Part shown: positions 15,558 to 23,772 of the stretch, piece after piece | Position numbering within the stretch: position 1 is the stretch's first letter | How the letters are laid out: every line of letters starts with the position of its first letter | Notes under the pieces: model-generated | The model's input: only the letters and a program-made list of their open reading frames with translations | Told to the model about the DNA's origin: nothing | The model's database searches: none | IMG/VR virus record: IMGVR_UViG_3300006922_000026 | Span: 1-56,304 of that record | Strand: one strand, 5' to 3' | DNA: 56,304 nt | From: a virus | Program-made: the position numbers and the translations under genes

Positions 15558-15656
15558 GTGTTGGAGCGTGAGGGCACCCAACAATACAGAATTCGCAAGT
15601 TAGGAGAAGGCGCTAACATGTTCGTCCACTTAGAAATAAGATGGGCGGTTTTTTTT
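15558..15656 (+). ncRNA. Putative structured small RNA with its own terminator
   Basis: On the plus strand, where no good gene lies, three hairpins follow in about 100 bases: TGTTGG/CCAACA (15559-15583) enclosing GTG/CAC; GTTAG/CTAAC (15599-15617) with a purine loop containing AGGAG; and the intrinsic terminator at 15623-15656. A late-type box AATAAATA at 15547-15554 would place the 5' end near 15560. The transcript would be antisense to the operon spacer. An ATG at 15618 opens a frame through the terminator, but its product looks unnatural. Family unknown. Confidence 0.55.
15623..15656 (+). terminator. Plus-strand intrinsic terminator of the small RNA
   Basis: CGTCCA-CTT pairs with AAG-A-TGGGCG (one bulged A, one G-T pair) around AGAAAT, followed by G and eight Ts. 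It is directional: the minus-strand reading has no T-tract. Confidence 0.8.
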
Positions 15657-15659
15657 GAC

Positions 15660-15869
15660 TTAATCTTCTTCAGATCGCAATTTAATTGCTTGACGCTGTT
15701 CAAGTTGAGATCTAAACATCTCAACAACGTTGGGGTCGTTATTTGTATGCTTAATAAACAGGTTCAGTCCAGTCCAAGAATTACCTATGAATAGTAATTT
15801 TCCTGATTTATACAGACTTGACTTGCTGTCTTGAGTTACAAATGTATATTGTTTGTGGGTATACTTCAA
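15660..15869 (-). CDS. Hypothetical protein (69 aa)
   Basis: The ATG overlaps the stop of the upstream gene (ATGA). Soluble and basic, starting MKYTHKQYTFVTQD, with a central beta-like SGKLLFIGNSWTGLNLF and a charged helical end (FRSQLEQRQAIKLRSEED). Its stop lies 4 bases from the end of the opposing small-RNA terminator. Family unknown; its place next to membrane genes and upstream late box suggests late expression. Confidence 0.6.
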   Translation of the reverse strand: MKYTHKQYTFVTQDSKSSLYKSGKLLFIGNSWTGLNLFIKHTNNDPNVVEMFRSQLEQRQAIKLRSEED

Positions 15870-16324
15870 ATGAGTCCTTTCGCTTTCGCTACAAAATAAA
15901 AGATTGATCCTAACATAATAACACAGAAGCCTAATAATACAGTAATTGATACTGCTTCAACTAATGCTTTTCTCCGTTGTAATTGTTTGTAAACAGTTTG
16001 CTCTCGTTTCTTTCTTATGCTTCGACGCATCTCTTTGAGTTCGTCCATAGTGCCGTAGCCAAAACGCATATTAAGAATAATGGACAGTTCTTTTTCCTGT
16101 TCCATAATTTTCTTTTCGTGTATTAATAGATTAAGTGCTTCTTCTTCGACACTGCCGGCGGCAAACAATTTTTTGAATATTGGAGGTTTCTTTTGTTCTT
16201 GTTGTGCGTGTCTAAAATCTGACACTGCTGTATACCATTTGCCAAGTTGTCCTGCTACTTGTTCGAACTCTTGACCTGCATTAACAAACTTCTTTACTGT
16301 GCTGAACGCTGTTGTGGCGGCCAT
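15866..16324 (-). CDS. Membrane-anchored protein with coiled-coil body (152 aa)
   Basis: The N-terminal 120 residues are charged and helical (VEEEALNLLIHEKKIMEQEK, MDELKEMRRSIRKKREQTVY), and the C-terminus carries one strong membrane helix (VEAVSITVLLGFCVIMLGSI) with a short tail. This C-terminally anchored layout resembles phage lysis or virion-assembly helpers, but no family is recognised. Late box CATAAATA at 16390-16397 lies about 65 bases upstream. Confidence 0.6.
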   Translation of the reverse strand: MAATTAFSTVKKFVNAGQEFEQVAGQLGKWYTAVSDFRHAQQEQKKPPIFKKLFAAGSVEEEALNLLIHEKKIMEQEKELSIILNMRFGYGTMDELKEMRRSIRKKREQTVYKQLQRRKALVEAVSITVLLGFCVIMLGSIFYFVAKAKGLI

Positions 16325-16389
16325 TACTGCACTAATTGGATCTATTATTTTGCCCTACACTCTCTACAGGGGCCCATTCCTGCTAACTG

Positions 16390-16397
16390 TATTTATG
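16390..16397 (-). promoter_or_regulatory. T4-late-like promoter box
   Basis: CATAAATA followed by C on the minus strand, at the end of the 16393 gene and upstream of the 16324 start. Confidence 0.5.
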
Positions 16398-16812
16398 AAA
16401 TATTACACCAGTATTGTTCTGCACCAGGTTGGAGAGATTCACACCCTCGTATTAATAATTCTAACATCACAGGAAGGTCTTGGGCAATACCAGTTATCAT
16501 AGCAAGAAAAATAAACAGAAAAAATGCTATAATAGGACTTAATAAAATTAACCACCAATAGGTTCTAAGTATTCCGTGTCCATGTGCTTTACGATATTCA
16601 CGTTTACGTGCAAACCAATGTACTATTGCTCTTGCAATACGTTTAAGTCCGCCTGTAAACCAATCGCCTATAAAGTGTCTAATGATTCTAACAACAATAA
16701 GTATGGGACTTGAAACTACTTCCCATATCAAAAGTAATGCATCGACACAAAGATCAACAACGTGATCGATAGTCCACCATTCTTTAAAACGTTGCCACCT
16801 ACTTTTGTTCAT
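16393..16812 (-). CDS. Membrane protein (139 aa)
   Basis: Two hydrophobic regions: about residues 17-45 (LCVDALLLIWEVVSSPILIV) and 87-110 (WLILLSPIIAFFLFIFLAMI), joined by a basic loop (KRIARAIVHWFARKREYRK). The C-terminus has two cysteines. No ribosome site precedes the ATG; instead an AATAAATA late box ends 5 bases before it, so the message may start at the ATG. It follows the curli-like operon on the same strand. Family unknown. Confidence 0.6.
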   Translation of the reverse strand: MNKSRWQRFKEWWTIDHVVDLCVDALLLIWEVVSSPILIVVRIIRHFIGDWFTGGLKRIARAIVHWFARKREYRKAHGHGILRTYWWLILLSPIIAFFLFIFLAMITGIAQDLPVMLELLIRGCESLQPGAEQYWCNIS

Positions 16813-16819
16813 ACTGTAT

Positions 16820-18271
16820 TTATTGTTGGGTTAGAGTAGTTGTACCACAACCATTTGCGTTAACACAGGTTTGACTTATTGAGTATGTTTGATTAGTTGA
16901 ACCTTGTTGTGTAAGGTCAAGTCCTGAAGTGTAACCTGACATAGATACAGAAGTGTTATGCTGTCCACTTCCGTCTTGTGTTATGTCAACAGTTTGATCA
17001 CTGCCAACAGCAATTTCTGCATAGTGCGAACCTGCACCTTGTTGATATAAGTCTATATCATTGTCGTCACCTTGTACAGAAATAAATGCTTTTTTATCTC
17101 CGTCATTAAGTTGACTTGTCAAAACATTATTGTTGTCGCCATCTAAATCTAATGCAAGGAAGTGTCCATTAGTTCCTATACCATTATTGTGATTTTGTGT
17201 GATGCTTGTTGTATTAGTGTCGCCATTTATATCAAATTCAACTCTATTGTCGTCTGCACCTGATGTACTACCTTGATCAACAGTTGTTGTATTAGTGTTG
17301 CCTGTGATATCAAACAACATAACATTATTGTCGCCTTTTTGTTTTAGTGTAGTAGTGTTGTTACTTCCTGTAATATCTGCATTTACATAACTGTTTGTTG
17401 TAGATCCAACTCCTGCTATTAAGTTATCATCGCCGTCTTGTACAATAGTGAGTGTATTGCTGTTACCTACTTGATTAATGTATATACCATTGCCACTGTT
17501 TGTTACACCTCTTGATGTTGTTATCTGTGTAGTCTGTGCGTTGCTTATGCTTGATGTATATGTGGTTGTTGTTGCAACTAATCCTTCTTCTTGCAAGGCT
17601 CGATACAAGAAGTCATTCATGTTACTTGCATATTGATGAGTTGAAAGAAATTGTCCATAACCAAACGTTACATAAACTGTACCGCCATTTGAACCGTAAT
17701 CCCATTTATGCATCATTTCAATTGTAGATGTGGTAGTATTAGCAGTAACCATTTCACCACCAGTAATATTGTACATATATTTGTCTGTGCCTGGTAAAAT
17801 ATTTTCACTTGCTGTGCTACTGGCATAATCGCCTCTGGCTATATTTTGATAACCACCATTACTACTACCGGCTTGAGTAAAACTGCCTACACTTAACTTA
17901 CTTTCAATTAAACTTTCTATATTACTATTTCTGGTGGTCGCTCCGTTGGATCCTACTATAAGTAATTTACCGCCGCTTGATAGATAACTTTCATAATTTG
18001 TTTTACAGGTACTACCACAATTTGAAGAACCTGTGATATCAATTACAAGTTCTTTACCTGATATATCAGAACTACTAACGGTACCACTTGTACTACTTGA
18101 AACAGTAAAGCCTGCATCTTCAAGTTCGCTTTTTAAATTAAGGTATTGGCTTGAAGTATTATAACCACCACTATTTTTATAATATATGAAAGCATCATTT
18201 GCAAATGCTTGTATAGGCAATACTAATAATAAAAATAATACACTACTGAACTTGTACAATGTCGATTTCAT
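16820..18271 (-). CDS. Secreted curlin-repeat protein with N-terminal amidotransferase-like domain
   Basis: Start ATG at 18271 with GGAG 9 bases upstream; the longer frame is inside fecR. Residues 1-24 form a signal peptide (FSSVLFLLLVLPIQAFA). About 25-220 resemble a Rossmann/GATase1-type domain (SYLSSGGKLLIVGSNG, GTVYVTFGYGQF). From about 250 to the end run curlin-type repeats with the Q-x-G-x2-N spacing (INQVGNSNTLTIVQDGDDN and later copies). It is a probable amyloid subunit or nucleator exported by the phage CsgG/CsgF. 483 residues, far longer than CsgA. The last gene of the operon. Confidence 0.75.
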   Translation of the reverse strand: MKSTLYKFSSVLFLLLVLPIQAFANDAFIYYKNSGGYNTSSQYLNLKSELEDAGFTVSSSTSGTVSSSDISGKELVIDITGSSNCGSTCKTNYESYLSSGGKLLIVGSNGATTRNSNIESLIESKLSVGSFTQAGSSNGGYQNIARGDYASSTASENILPGTDKYMYNITGGEMVTANTTTSTIEMMHKWDYGSNGGTVYVTFGYGQFLSTHQYASNMNDFLYRALQEEGLVATTTTYTSSISNAQTTQITTSRGVTNSGNGIYINQVGNSNTLTIVQDGDDNLIAGVGSTTNSYVNADITGSNNTTTLKQKGDNNVMLFDITGNTNTTTVDQGSTSGADDNRVEFDINGDTNTTSITQNHNNGIGTNGHFLALDLDGDNNNVLTSQLNDGDKKAFISVQGDDNDIDLYQQGAGSHYAEIAVGSDQTVDITQDGSGQHNTSVSMSGYTSGLDLTQQGSTNQTYSISQTCVNANGCGTTTLTQQ

Positions 18272-19349
18272 TTTGTCCATCTCCAAGTTGGTAGTCTCTG
18301 TATTCAAAGTCTTGTTGTCGCATATTAATATTATAACCATACTGTTGATCTAAACGTAATTCATAAAAGTTTCCTAAACCATCATCACGTCTTAATACCC
18401 AGTCTGGGTTTTGATCATACAGTTCTATTCCTGTTTCAGGATCTTTACCTAACTGTATACCTTTTTGTCTTGAGTCTAATGCTCCACGCATAAGTCTTGC
18501 TAATGCTTGGTTAATTTGATCTAAGATATTAGCAAGAAAGTTATTACCTAAGAAGTCTACGTCCAGGTCGGTCATCCAAAGACCCTTTTCACTTTCTGCA
18601 AAGTAGTTTGTATTAAGTTCATCAAAGTCTAAAAAGTCGACGCCTAAGAAGTCGCCTAACTTTCTAACTCTTTCATATTCTTGTTGTTCATTATCATACA
18701 CAGGCTTGCGTATGATTAGCAAGTTGTTAATGATTAAGTTTGTTGGATCTAACAAAAGGGGTTTCAGTGGAGCACTCGCACGAGTGTTAACCGAAGTAAC
18801 TTGGAAGGCCTGATTGAGTATTACTATACCCACATCGGACTCCACTGAAATTTCACCTACTACACATATCCCATTAGTCGTACAACTGGGTAGTAGGATT
18901 ACCATAGTATTACCTGTTTCGTCTACAGTCATGGTAAAATCTGTTCCTCTAACACCAATTACTGCTGTTGGTGTTTTTATCTTGACATTCTGTCTTGAAT
19001 TCTTTGCGATTTGTCCAGACGCATAACGTACAGTACCAAGTGATGCCTTCAAACTCAGTGCTCCTGTCTTTGTGTTTGGATCATAAACAAAATCGTCTAT
19101 TATTAATTTACTGTGGGGAGTAACGTCGACTCTGGTCTCGTCAACAAATTCAATCGCGGTTGCTCCTTGCTGTGTTAGTACTGTGTCCATACTAAACACA
19201 TCGGTGTCCTTTTCACTCTTTACTACATCACCCTCTTGCCTTTCAATTACTGCGTTACCTTCTTGTTTGATAACGTCACCAATTGAGTTGGCAAGAGCCG
19301 ATGAAACAGTCAAGACGAGGAATGATATTAAAACACCTAACTTCAACAT
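18243..19349 (-). CDS. Secreted FecR-domain protein
   Basis: Signal peptide at residues 1-20 (LISFLVLTVSSALA). Residues 35-150 form a FecR domain: VFSMDTVLTQQGATAIEFVD, ETRVDVTPHSKLII, LKASLGTVRYASG and the hallmark KIKTPTAVIGVRGTDF. The rest (180-368) is charged and has no recognisable domain. FecR domains act in periplasmic sensing and are often found with secretion systems. It lies 3 bases after the curlin-repeat gene and overlaps the next by 29, so it belongs to the curli-like operon. Confidence 0.82.
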   Translation of the reverse strand: MLKLGVLISFLVLTVSSALANSIGDVIKQEGNAVIERQEGDVVKSEKDTDVFSMDTVLTQQGATAIEFVDETRVDVTPHSKLIIDDFVYDPNTKTGALSLKASLGTVRYASGQIAKNSRQNVKIKTPTAVIGVRGTDFTMTVDETGNTMVILLPSCTTNGICVVGEISVESDVGIVILNQAFQVTSVNTRASAPLKPLLLDPTNLIINNLLIIRKPVYDNEQQEYERVRKLGDFLGVDFLDFDELNTNYFAESEKGLWMTDLDVDFLGNNFLANILDQINQALARLMRGALDSRQKGIQLGKDPETGIELYDQNPDWVLRRDDGLGNFYELRLDQQYGYNINMRQQDFEYRDYQLGDGQNEIDIVQVQ

Positions 19350-19352
19350 ACG

Positions 19353-20057
19353 TTAATCGCTCTGCGTAATGTTGATGGCCGCGTTGTCACCACTTGTTGT
19401 CAAATTGATGATGTTGTCATATACACCTGATTGTGATATAACTGTTAATCCTGCATCACCAGTATGGCTGTGTGTTAACGTATGACCGTTAGTATCTCCG
19501 TCACCAGTTTGTGTGTAGGTTGCTACGTTACCTGCACTACCTGAACTGTTTGAAACGTCGATATCTGCTATTGCACTTTTACCGTTTGCTGTTAGTGTAA
19601 TTGTTTCGTCTGCCGCACTTGTTACATCTATTGTACCAGTGAAACTTTCTGCATCTGCGCCTTCACCAATATTTACATTAATGTCTGCACTTGATCCAGT
19701 TACGTCAATACTCATACTTACAGTGTCACAGTTTCCTGCTCCTGAACTATCACAGAGTAATGCTACATCATTACTGTTACCAGTAAGATCAATATTACCT
19801 GTGTAAGTTACACCTTTAACTACTGCTGATACTACGTTAGCACCACCAATTTGGTCAATGTTAAAAGTCATTGTGTTACCAGTTAGTGTGATTGCTGTAC
19901 TTGATGTACCTGCAACGTTATTGTTCCCGTCTTGTGTTATGTCCAAATCTAAGTTATTACCACTTTGCGTAATATAAATGTCATTCGCTATCGCTGGTGT
20001 TAAGAAAAGTAACATACTTATAAACAGGATACTTCTTAATGAAAATGCTTTGTTCAT
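19353..20057 (-). CDS. Secreted curlin-repeat protein (CsgA/CsgB-like)
   Basis: Signal peptide of about 24 residues (FISMLLFLTPAIA). The mature protein begins with two curlin-type units (IYITQSGNNLDLDITQDGNN) and ends with related ones (LTVISQSGVYDNI, NAAINITQSD), with a Ser/Thr/Gly/Asp-rich middle containing one cysteine pair. 234 residues against about 150 for E. coli CsgA. It overlaps csgG by 4 bases. A likely amyloid fibre subunit passed through CsgG. Confidence 0.75.
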   Translation of the reverse strand: MNKAFSLRSILFISMLLFLTPAIANDIYITQSGNNLDLDITQDGNNNVAGTSSTAITLTGNTMTFNIDQIGGANVVSAVVKGVTYTGNIDLTGNSNDVALLCDSSGAGNCDTVSMSIDVTGSSADINVNIGEGADAESFTGTIDVTSAADETITLTANGKSAIADIDVSNSSGSAGNVATYTQTGDGDTNGHTLTHSHTGDAGLTVISQSGVYDNIINLTTSGDNAAINITQSD

Positions 20058-21109
20058 CTTCTTTCTCCTATATTATTTGTTCCTTCTTCGTTTACTTCCT
20101 TCTTCTCTGTGCGAAGTCTTTCGTACTTAAATTGTGCTACAGCAACATCTGATGGTATACACAGATTGTTATCTGAACAATATAAAGTCTTACCCGGCCA
20201 CTTTTTATACGCCTCGACGTCTGGCAATGGGCGGAGGTGTGGGATAGAAATGTCAACTTCTACATCGTCGGTCTGATGTACAACCTTCGGTGATTCAACC
20301 ACCGCCGGCTTCTCGACTATTTTCTTCTTAAACTTCCAAAGACCATTCGCTTCTCCTCTGGTCACTAACTCTACTATTGCCGCCTCGATGGCCGCACGAA
20401 CTGCATAGTTAGTTGGTTCATTAACAGCAGAACCGGCTTCTATTTCAAGCGCCTTTGTTCCCATGTCAAGAAACCTAAATACGTCTGCTCCAGACGCATA
20501 AGATGCAATCGTTTTTTCAGTTGCTACGCTTAATAATACTTCACCAGTTTGTACACTCACGATACGCATTGCTACTGTTACTTTGTCTGTTCGATACTGT
20601 GTGTTTGCGCCAATACCAAAGTATCTTGCGCCAGCACCGCCACTTGTAATGTTACTGTCATATCCAATAACACCACCTTCTAAAAGTAACCCTGCAAATT
20701 TCATAGGCTTTAATTTGTTACTGCCCTCTTTGCCTTCATACAACTCCCTTGTTGATCTAATTAACTGCCTTTCTTTTACTAAATTTTCTAATCCTACTCT
20801 TTCTAAAACAGTGAACCAAGTTCCGTTACCTACTTCTTGTAATCCACTTATCACCCAAACCTCAGCACCTTGTGTAACTGCTGAACTTAACTGTGAGAAA
20901 TTCTCACTTGGTTTACGCTGTCCTGTTTTATCAGTAAATCCATATATTGCTATGGTGATCTTTTCACCATCTAACTCTGGAGTTCTTTTTAATACGTTTT
21001 CAATAGGACTTCTAACTACTTTAGGATTTTCAATCATAGAATCAGGCATGGTTGTCGCACACCCTGTCATGAGAACCATCGCTAATAGTATTGTTATTAT
21101 CCTAAACAT
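20054..21109 (-). CDS. csgG: Curli secretion channel CsgG-like lipoprotein
   Basis: CsgG forms the outer-membrane pore that exports curli subunits. Lipobox LMTGC with Cys17; then the CsgG core: KITIAIYGFTDKTGQRKPS, SSAVTQGAEVWVISGL, VLERVGLENLVKERQLIRST, a glycine-rich transmembrane hairpin region (GGVIGYDSNITSGGAGARYF) and VSVQTGEVLLSVATEKTI. Residues up to about 265 match the usual size; another 85 hydrophilic residues with a CSDNNLC pair are an extension not found in E. coli CsgG. Four bases separate it from csgF. Confidence 0.92.
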   Translation of the reverse strand: MFRIITILLAMVLMTGCATTMPDSMIENPKVVRSPIENVLKRTPELDGEKITIAIYGFTDKTGQRKPSENFSQLSSAVTQGAEVWVISGLQEVGNGTWFTVLERVGLENLVKERQLIRSTRELYEGKEGSNKLKPMKFAGLLLEGGVIGYDSNITSGGAGARYFGIGANTQYRTDKVTVAMRIVSVQTGEVLLSVATEKTIASYASGADVFRFLDMGTKALEIEAGSAVNEPTNYAVRAAIEAAIVELVTRGEANGLWKFKKKIVEKPAVVESPKVVHQTDDVEVDISIPHLRPLPDVEAYKKWPGKTLYCSDNNLCIPSDVAVAQFKYERLRTEKKEVNEEGTNNIGERR

Positions 21110-21113
21110 TTTC

Positions 21114-21584
21114 TTAAAATCCGAATCCGCTTAATGGAACAACTATTTCTGTGGTAGTACCGTCTTCATTTGTAATTGTTACAGTAATAGTATCCGAGGT
21201 AGTATCTTTAACCCAGTAAACTGTAGCACCTTCAATGGTTGCTGTTCCTGAGTTGGCACCGTCATCAGTAAACATATTATCTACCAACTGCTTACTTAAC
21301 TGTGCGTAAATTCTTGATTCGACGTTATTAAGAAACTTCGCAAGAGTTGTGGACTCTGCTTCACGTTTGGCTTTAGCCGCATCGGCCGCCGCTTTTTCTT
21401 CTGCTTCTTTTTTACGTTGGAATTGTAATTGCTCTATAGAAAGCACGTGGTTGGAATAACCTTGCCCTGAAAACGAAGGATTTTTAAATTCAAATGTAAG
21501 GTCACTTGCCACCGCGGGCGGTGACGTTGTTATGTGAAGCAATCCCAGTAATAGAATCACTCCTGTTCGAGTCAGTTTTAGCAT
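21114..21584 (-). CDS. csgF: Curli assembly factor CsgF-like
   Basis: CsgF caps the CsgG pore and couples secretion to fibre nucleation. Signal peptide to about Ala26, then the diagnostic start of mature CsgF, DLTFEFKNPSFSGQGYSN, whose first residues plug into CsgG. A charged helix (KKEAEEKAAADAAKAKREAE) and the C-terminal beta part follow; 156 residues, close to the family. GGAGGG precedes the ATG. It is the first gene of the operon csgF-csgG-curlin-fecR-curlin; csgB/csgD/csgE/csgC equivalents are not visible. Confidence 0.92.
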   Translation of the reverse strand: MLKLTRTGVILLLGLLHITTSPPAVASDLTFEFKNPSFSGQGYSNHVLSIEQLQFQRKKEAEEKAAADAAKAKREAESTTLAKFLNNVESRIYAQLSKQLVDNMFTDDGANSGTATIEGATVYWVKDTTSDTITVTITNEDGTTTEIVVPLSGFGF

Positions 21585-21717
21585 TAATTGCCCTCCACAT
21601 GTATTTACCGTAGATCGAATCAGATTTCACCAGGTACAAAAATCTGACGGTCACATTAATTTGTTACGTTTAAATGTTGGTTTTTTGACGGTCTGGTGAT
21701 TTAATCAGTACATAAAT
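21585..21717. promoter_or_regulatory. Divergent control region of the curli-like operon and cyclase
   Basis: The 133 bases between the divergent genes hold an inverted repeat, CACCAG (21629-21634) and CTGGTG (21694-21699), each flanked by TCAGATTT/ATTTAATCAG-like sequence, and two direct copies of TGACGGTC. On the plus strand TTGACG (21685-21690) lies 18 bases before TACATA. On the minus strand a late-type box GGTAAATA (21602-21609) precedes csgF. Shared regulation of both units is likely. Confidence 0.55.
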
Positions 21718-23772
21718 ATGTGTATGAAATACATAACTCACTGGGCAACTGCCTTACTCACTTTAGCATTTCTTACATTCTACGGATATTCAGATCCATA
21801 CGTTAAACAAATATTAAGATTAAAAAGTTTTGATGTTGTTCAACGTTCCGATACTCCTGTGATTAGCGAAGATATTGCTATACTTGAGATAGATGAGAAA
21901 GCGATTGAGCAGTATGGACAATGGCCTTGGAAACGTTCAGTACTTGCAGATGTTATATGGAAGTTGCGTGAGTCAGGTGCAGGAGTAATTGTACTACCTA
22001 TATTGTTTTCAGAGGAAGATAGACTTGGTGGTGACATGGAACTTGCTCAAGCAATAGCCGGGAACGCTGTTGTAATTGCACAAGTAGGAACAACTCAAGC
22101 AAACAAGAACGCAGTACCAAGAGGTGTTGCCAAGATAGGTGATCCTATGCCTTGGTTATTTGAATGGCCAGGTATGTTAGGACCAATAGAGTTATTAGGA
22201 ATGAACGCTGATGGTGTTGGTGTTGTAAACACTGTACCAGAGATAGATGGTGTTGTACGTAGAATGCCACTTATAATGCGTGTAGGTGATGAAACATATC
22301 CTGCAATGGCAATAGAAACAATACGTGTTGCTACAGGCGATCCAAGTTATCAAGTTAAAACAGAACAAGGCGGCATAACAAAAATGCGTGTTCCTGCATA
22401 TGCAACTATACAGACAGATGCTAACGGACGCATATGGTTACGTTGGAACAAACAATTTCCAACATATAGTTTAGTAGAAGATGATTACACACAACTTGCA
22501 GGCAAGACTGTTATTATAAGTCCTACAGCAGAAGGACTCAACAGTATCATTGCTACACCTAACGGAGAACGTTATTCACACTTGCTAACTGCAACAGCAT
22601 TGCAAACAATTATCAATGGCGATACTATTGTTAGAATGGACTATGCTACGTTTGTAGAGTGGGCAGGAACTGCTTTACTTGGTCTTATAATCATCTTAAT
22701 GGCTCTTAAAACACCGTATTGGCTTGTAGGCACTGTTATAGTTGCTGTACCAATAAGTGCTGTGTATGGAGCATATTTTGCTTTTACAAGGCATTTACAA
22801 CTATGGGATTGGAGTTGGCCGGTGATTGTAGTTGTAATCGTCGGATTACATGCAGTGTTTAATAGGTTCGCAAAAGAGTTCTTTGAGAAACAAGCAATTA
22901 AAAAACAGTTCGCAGGATACGCATCTCCAACAGTTGTGCGTATGCTACAAGAGAATCCAGCACTAATCAAAGACGGTATGAAGAAAGAAGTTAGCATACT
23001 GTTTTCAGACTTACGAGGCTTTACACCATTAGGTGAATCATTTGGTGATGATGTAAAAGGCCTAACAAAAATTATGAATGGCTACATGGACGCAATTACG
23101 CAACCTGTACTTGATGCTGATGGTATGATTATTAAGTACATCGGCGATGCAAGTATGCACATACATAATGCACCGATAGAAGATCCTGAACACCCTAAGA
23201 CAGCAGTTCGTACAGGATTGAATATGTTAACAGCAGTGGAGAAATTTAATGATAAAATCACAGCAGAAGGACGGCCGCCAATTGGCATGGGAGCAGGCAT
23301 CAATACAGGACTTGGCTATCTTGGAGAAATGGGTAGCACCGCAAGACATTCGTACGATGTACTCGGAGACGCAGTCAGTACAGCCGCAAGAATCGAAAGC
23401 AAATGTAAAGAATACGGATGCCTACTATTAGTAGGTGATGCTACGTATAAGCAAACCAAAGACGATTTCTTTTACTTAAAAGTAGATGAACTACAAGTAA
23501 AAGGCAAGAGTGTTGGTATTATTATATGGACTGTGCTTGATGGTATGAATACTAATTCAGATCGCAAGAGTCAGAAAATGCACCAAGAAATGCACGAAGC
23601 ATACAGAGCCCAGAAGTTTGATGAAGCAATATGGATCTGTGAAAAACTAATGAGACACTTTGATGGCAAAATGGAAGGCTATTATAAGATGTGGATTGAA
23701 CGTTGTGAGTTCCAGAAAACACAAGACTTACCTAAAGACTGGAACGGTATAATGATTGCTACTTCGAAGTAG
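21718..23772 (+). CDS. CHASE2-domain class III adenylate cyclase
   Basis: Makes cyclic AMP from ATP in response to an extracytoplasmic CHASE2 sensor. Residues 4-24 are a membrane helix, 35-300 CHASE2, then three helices (about 312-382) and the cyclase domain (424-600). Metal ligands Asp431 (FSDLRGFT) and Asp477 (YIGDASM), adenine-type specificity pair Lys473 and Asp547, and Arg558 are present; the usual transition-state Asn is Ser554 (DAVSTAARIE), a variant I believe also occurs in CHASE2 cyclases of alphaproteobacteria. A helical C-tail follows. One of few plus-strand genes; divergent from csgF. Start at 21718 or 21724; no ribosome site. Confidence 0.9.
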   Translation: MCMKYITHWATALLTLAFLTFYGYSDPYVKQILRLKSFDVVQRSDTPVISEDIAILEIDEKAIEQYGQWPWKRSVLADVIWKLRESGAGVIVLPILFSEEDRLGGDMELAQAIAGNAVVIAQVGTTQANKNAVPRGVAKIGDPMPWLFEWPGMLGPIELLGMNADGVGVVNTVPEIDGVVRRMPLIMRVGDETYPAMAIETIRVATGDPSYQVKTEQGGITKMRVPAYATIQTDANGRIWLRWNKQFPTYSLVEDDYTQLAGKTVIISPTAEGLNSIIATPNGERYSHLLTATALQTIINGDTIVRMDYATFVEWAGTALLGLIIILMALKTPYWLVGTVIVAVPISAVYGAYFAFTRHLQLWDWSWPVIVVVIVGLHAVFNRFAKEFFEKQAIKKQFAGYASPTVVRMLQENPALIKDGMKKEVSILFSDLRGFTPLGESFGDDVKGLTKIMNGYMDAITQPVLDADGMIIKYIGDASMHIHNAPIEDPEHPKTAVRTGLNMLTAVEKFNDKITAEGRPPIGMGAGINTGLGYLGEMGSTARHSYDVLGDAVSTAARIESKCKEYGCLLLVGDATYKQTKDDFFYLKVDELQVKGKSVGIIIWTVLDGMNTNSDRKSQKMHQEMHEAYRAQKFDEAIWICEKLMRHFDGKMEGYYKMWIERCEFQKTQDLPKDWNGIMIATSK

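Noticed and set aside
15558-15794. Plus-strand 78-codon frame overlapping the small RNA
   Set aside because: It runs through an intrinsic terminator with eight Ts and then antisense through the gene at 15660-15869; composition is not protein-like.
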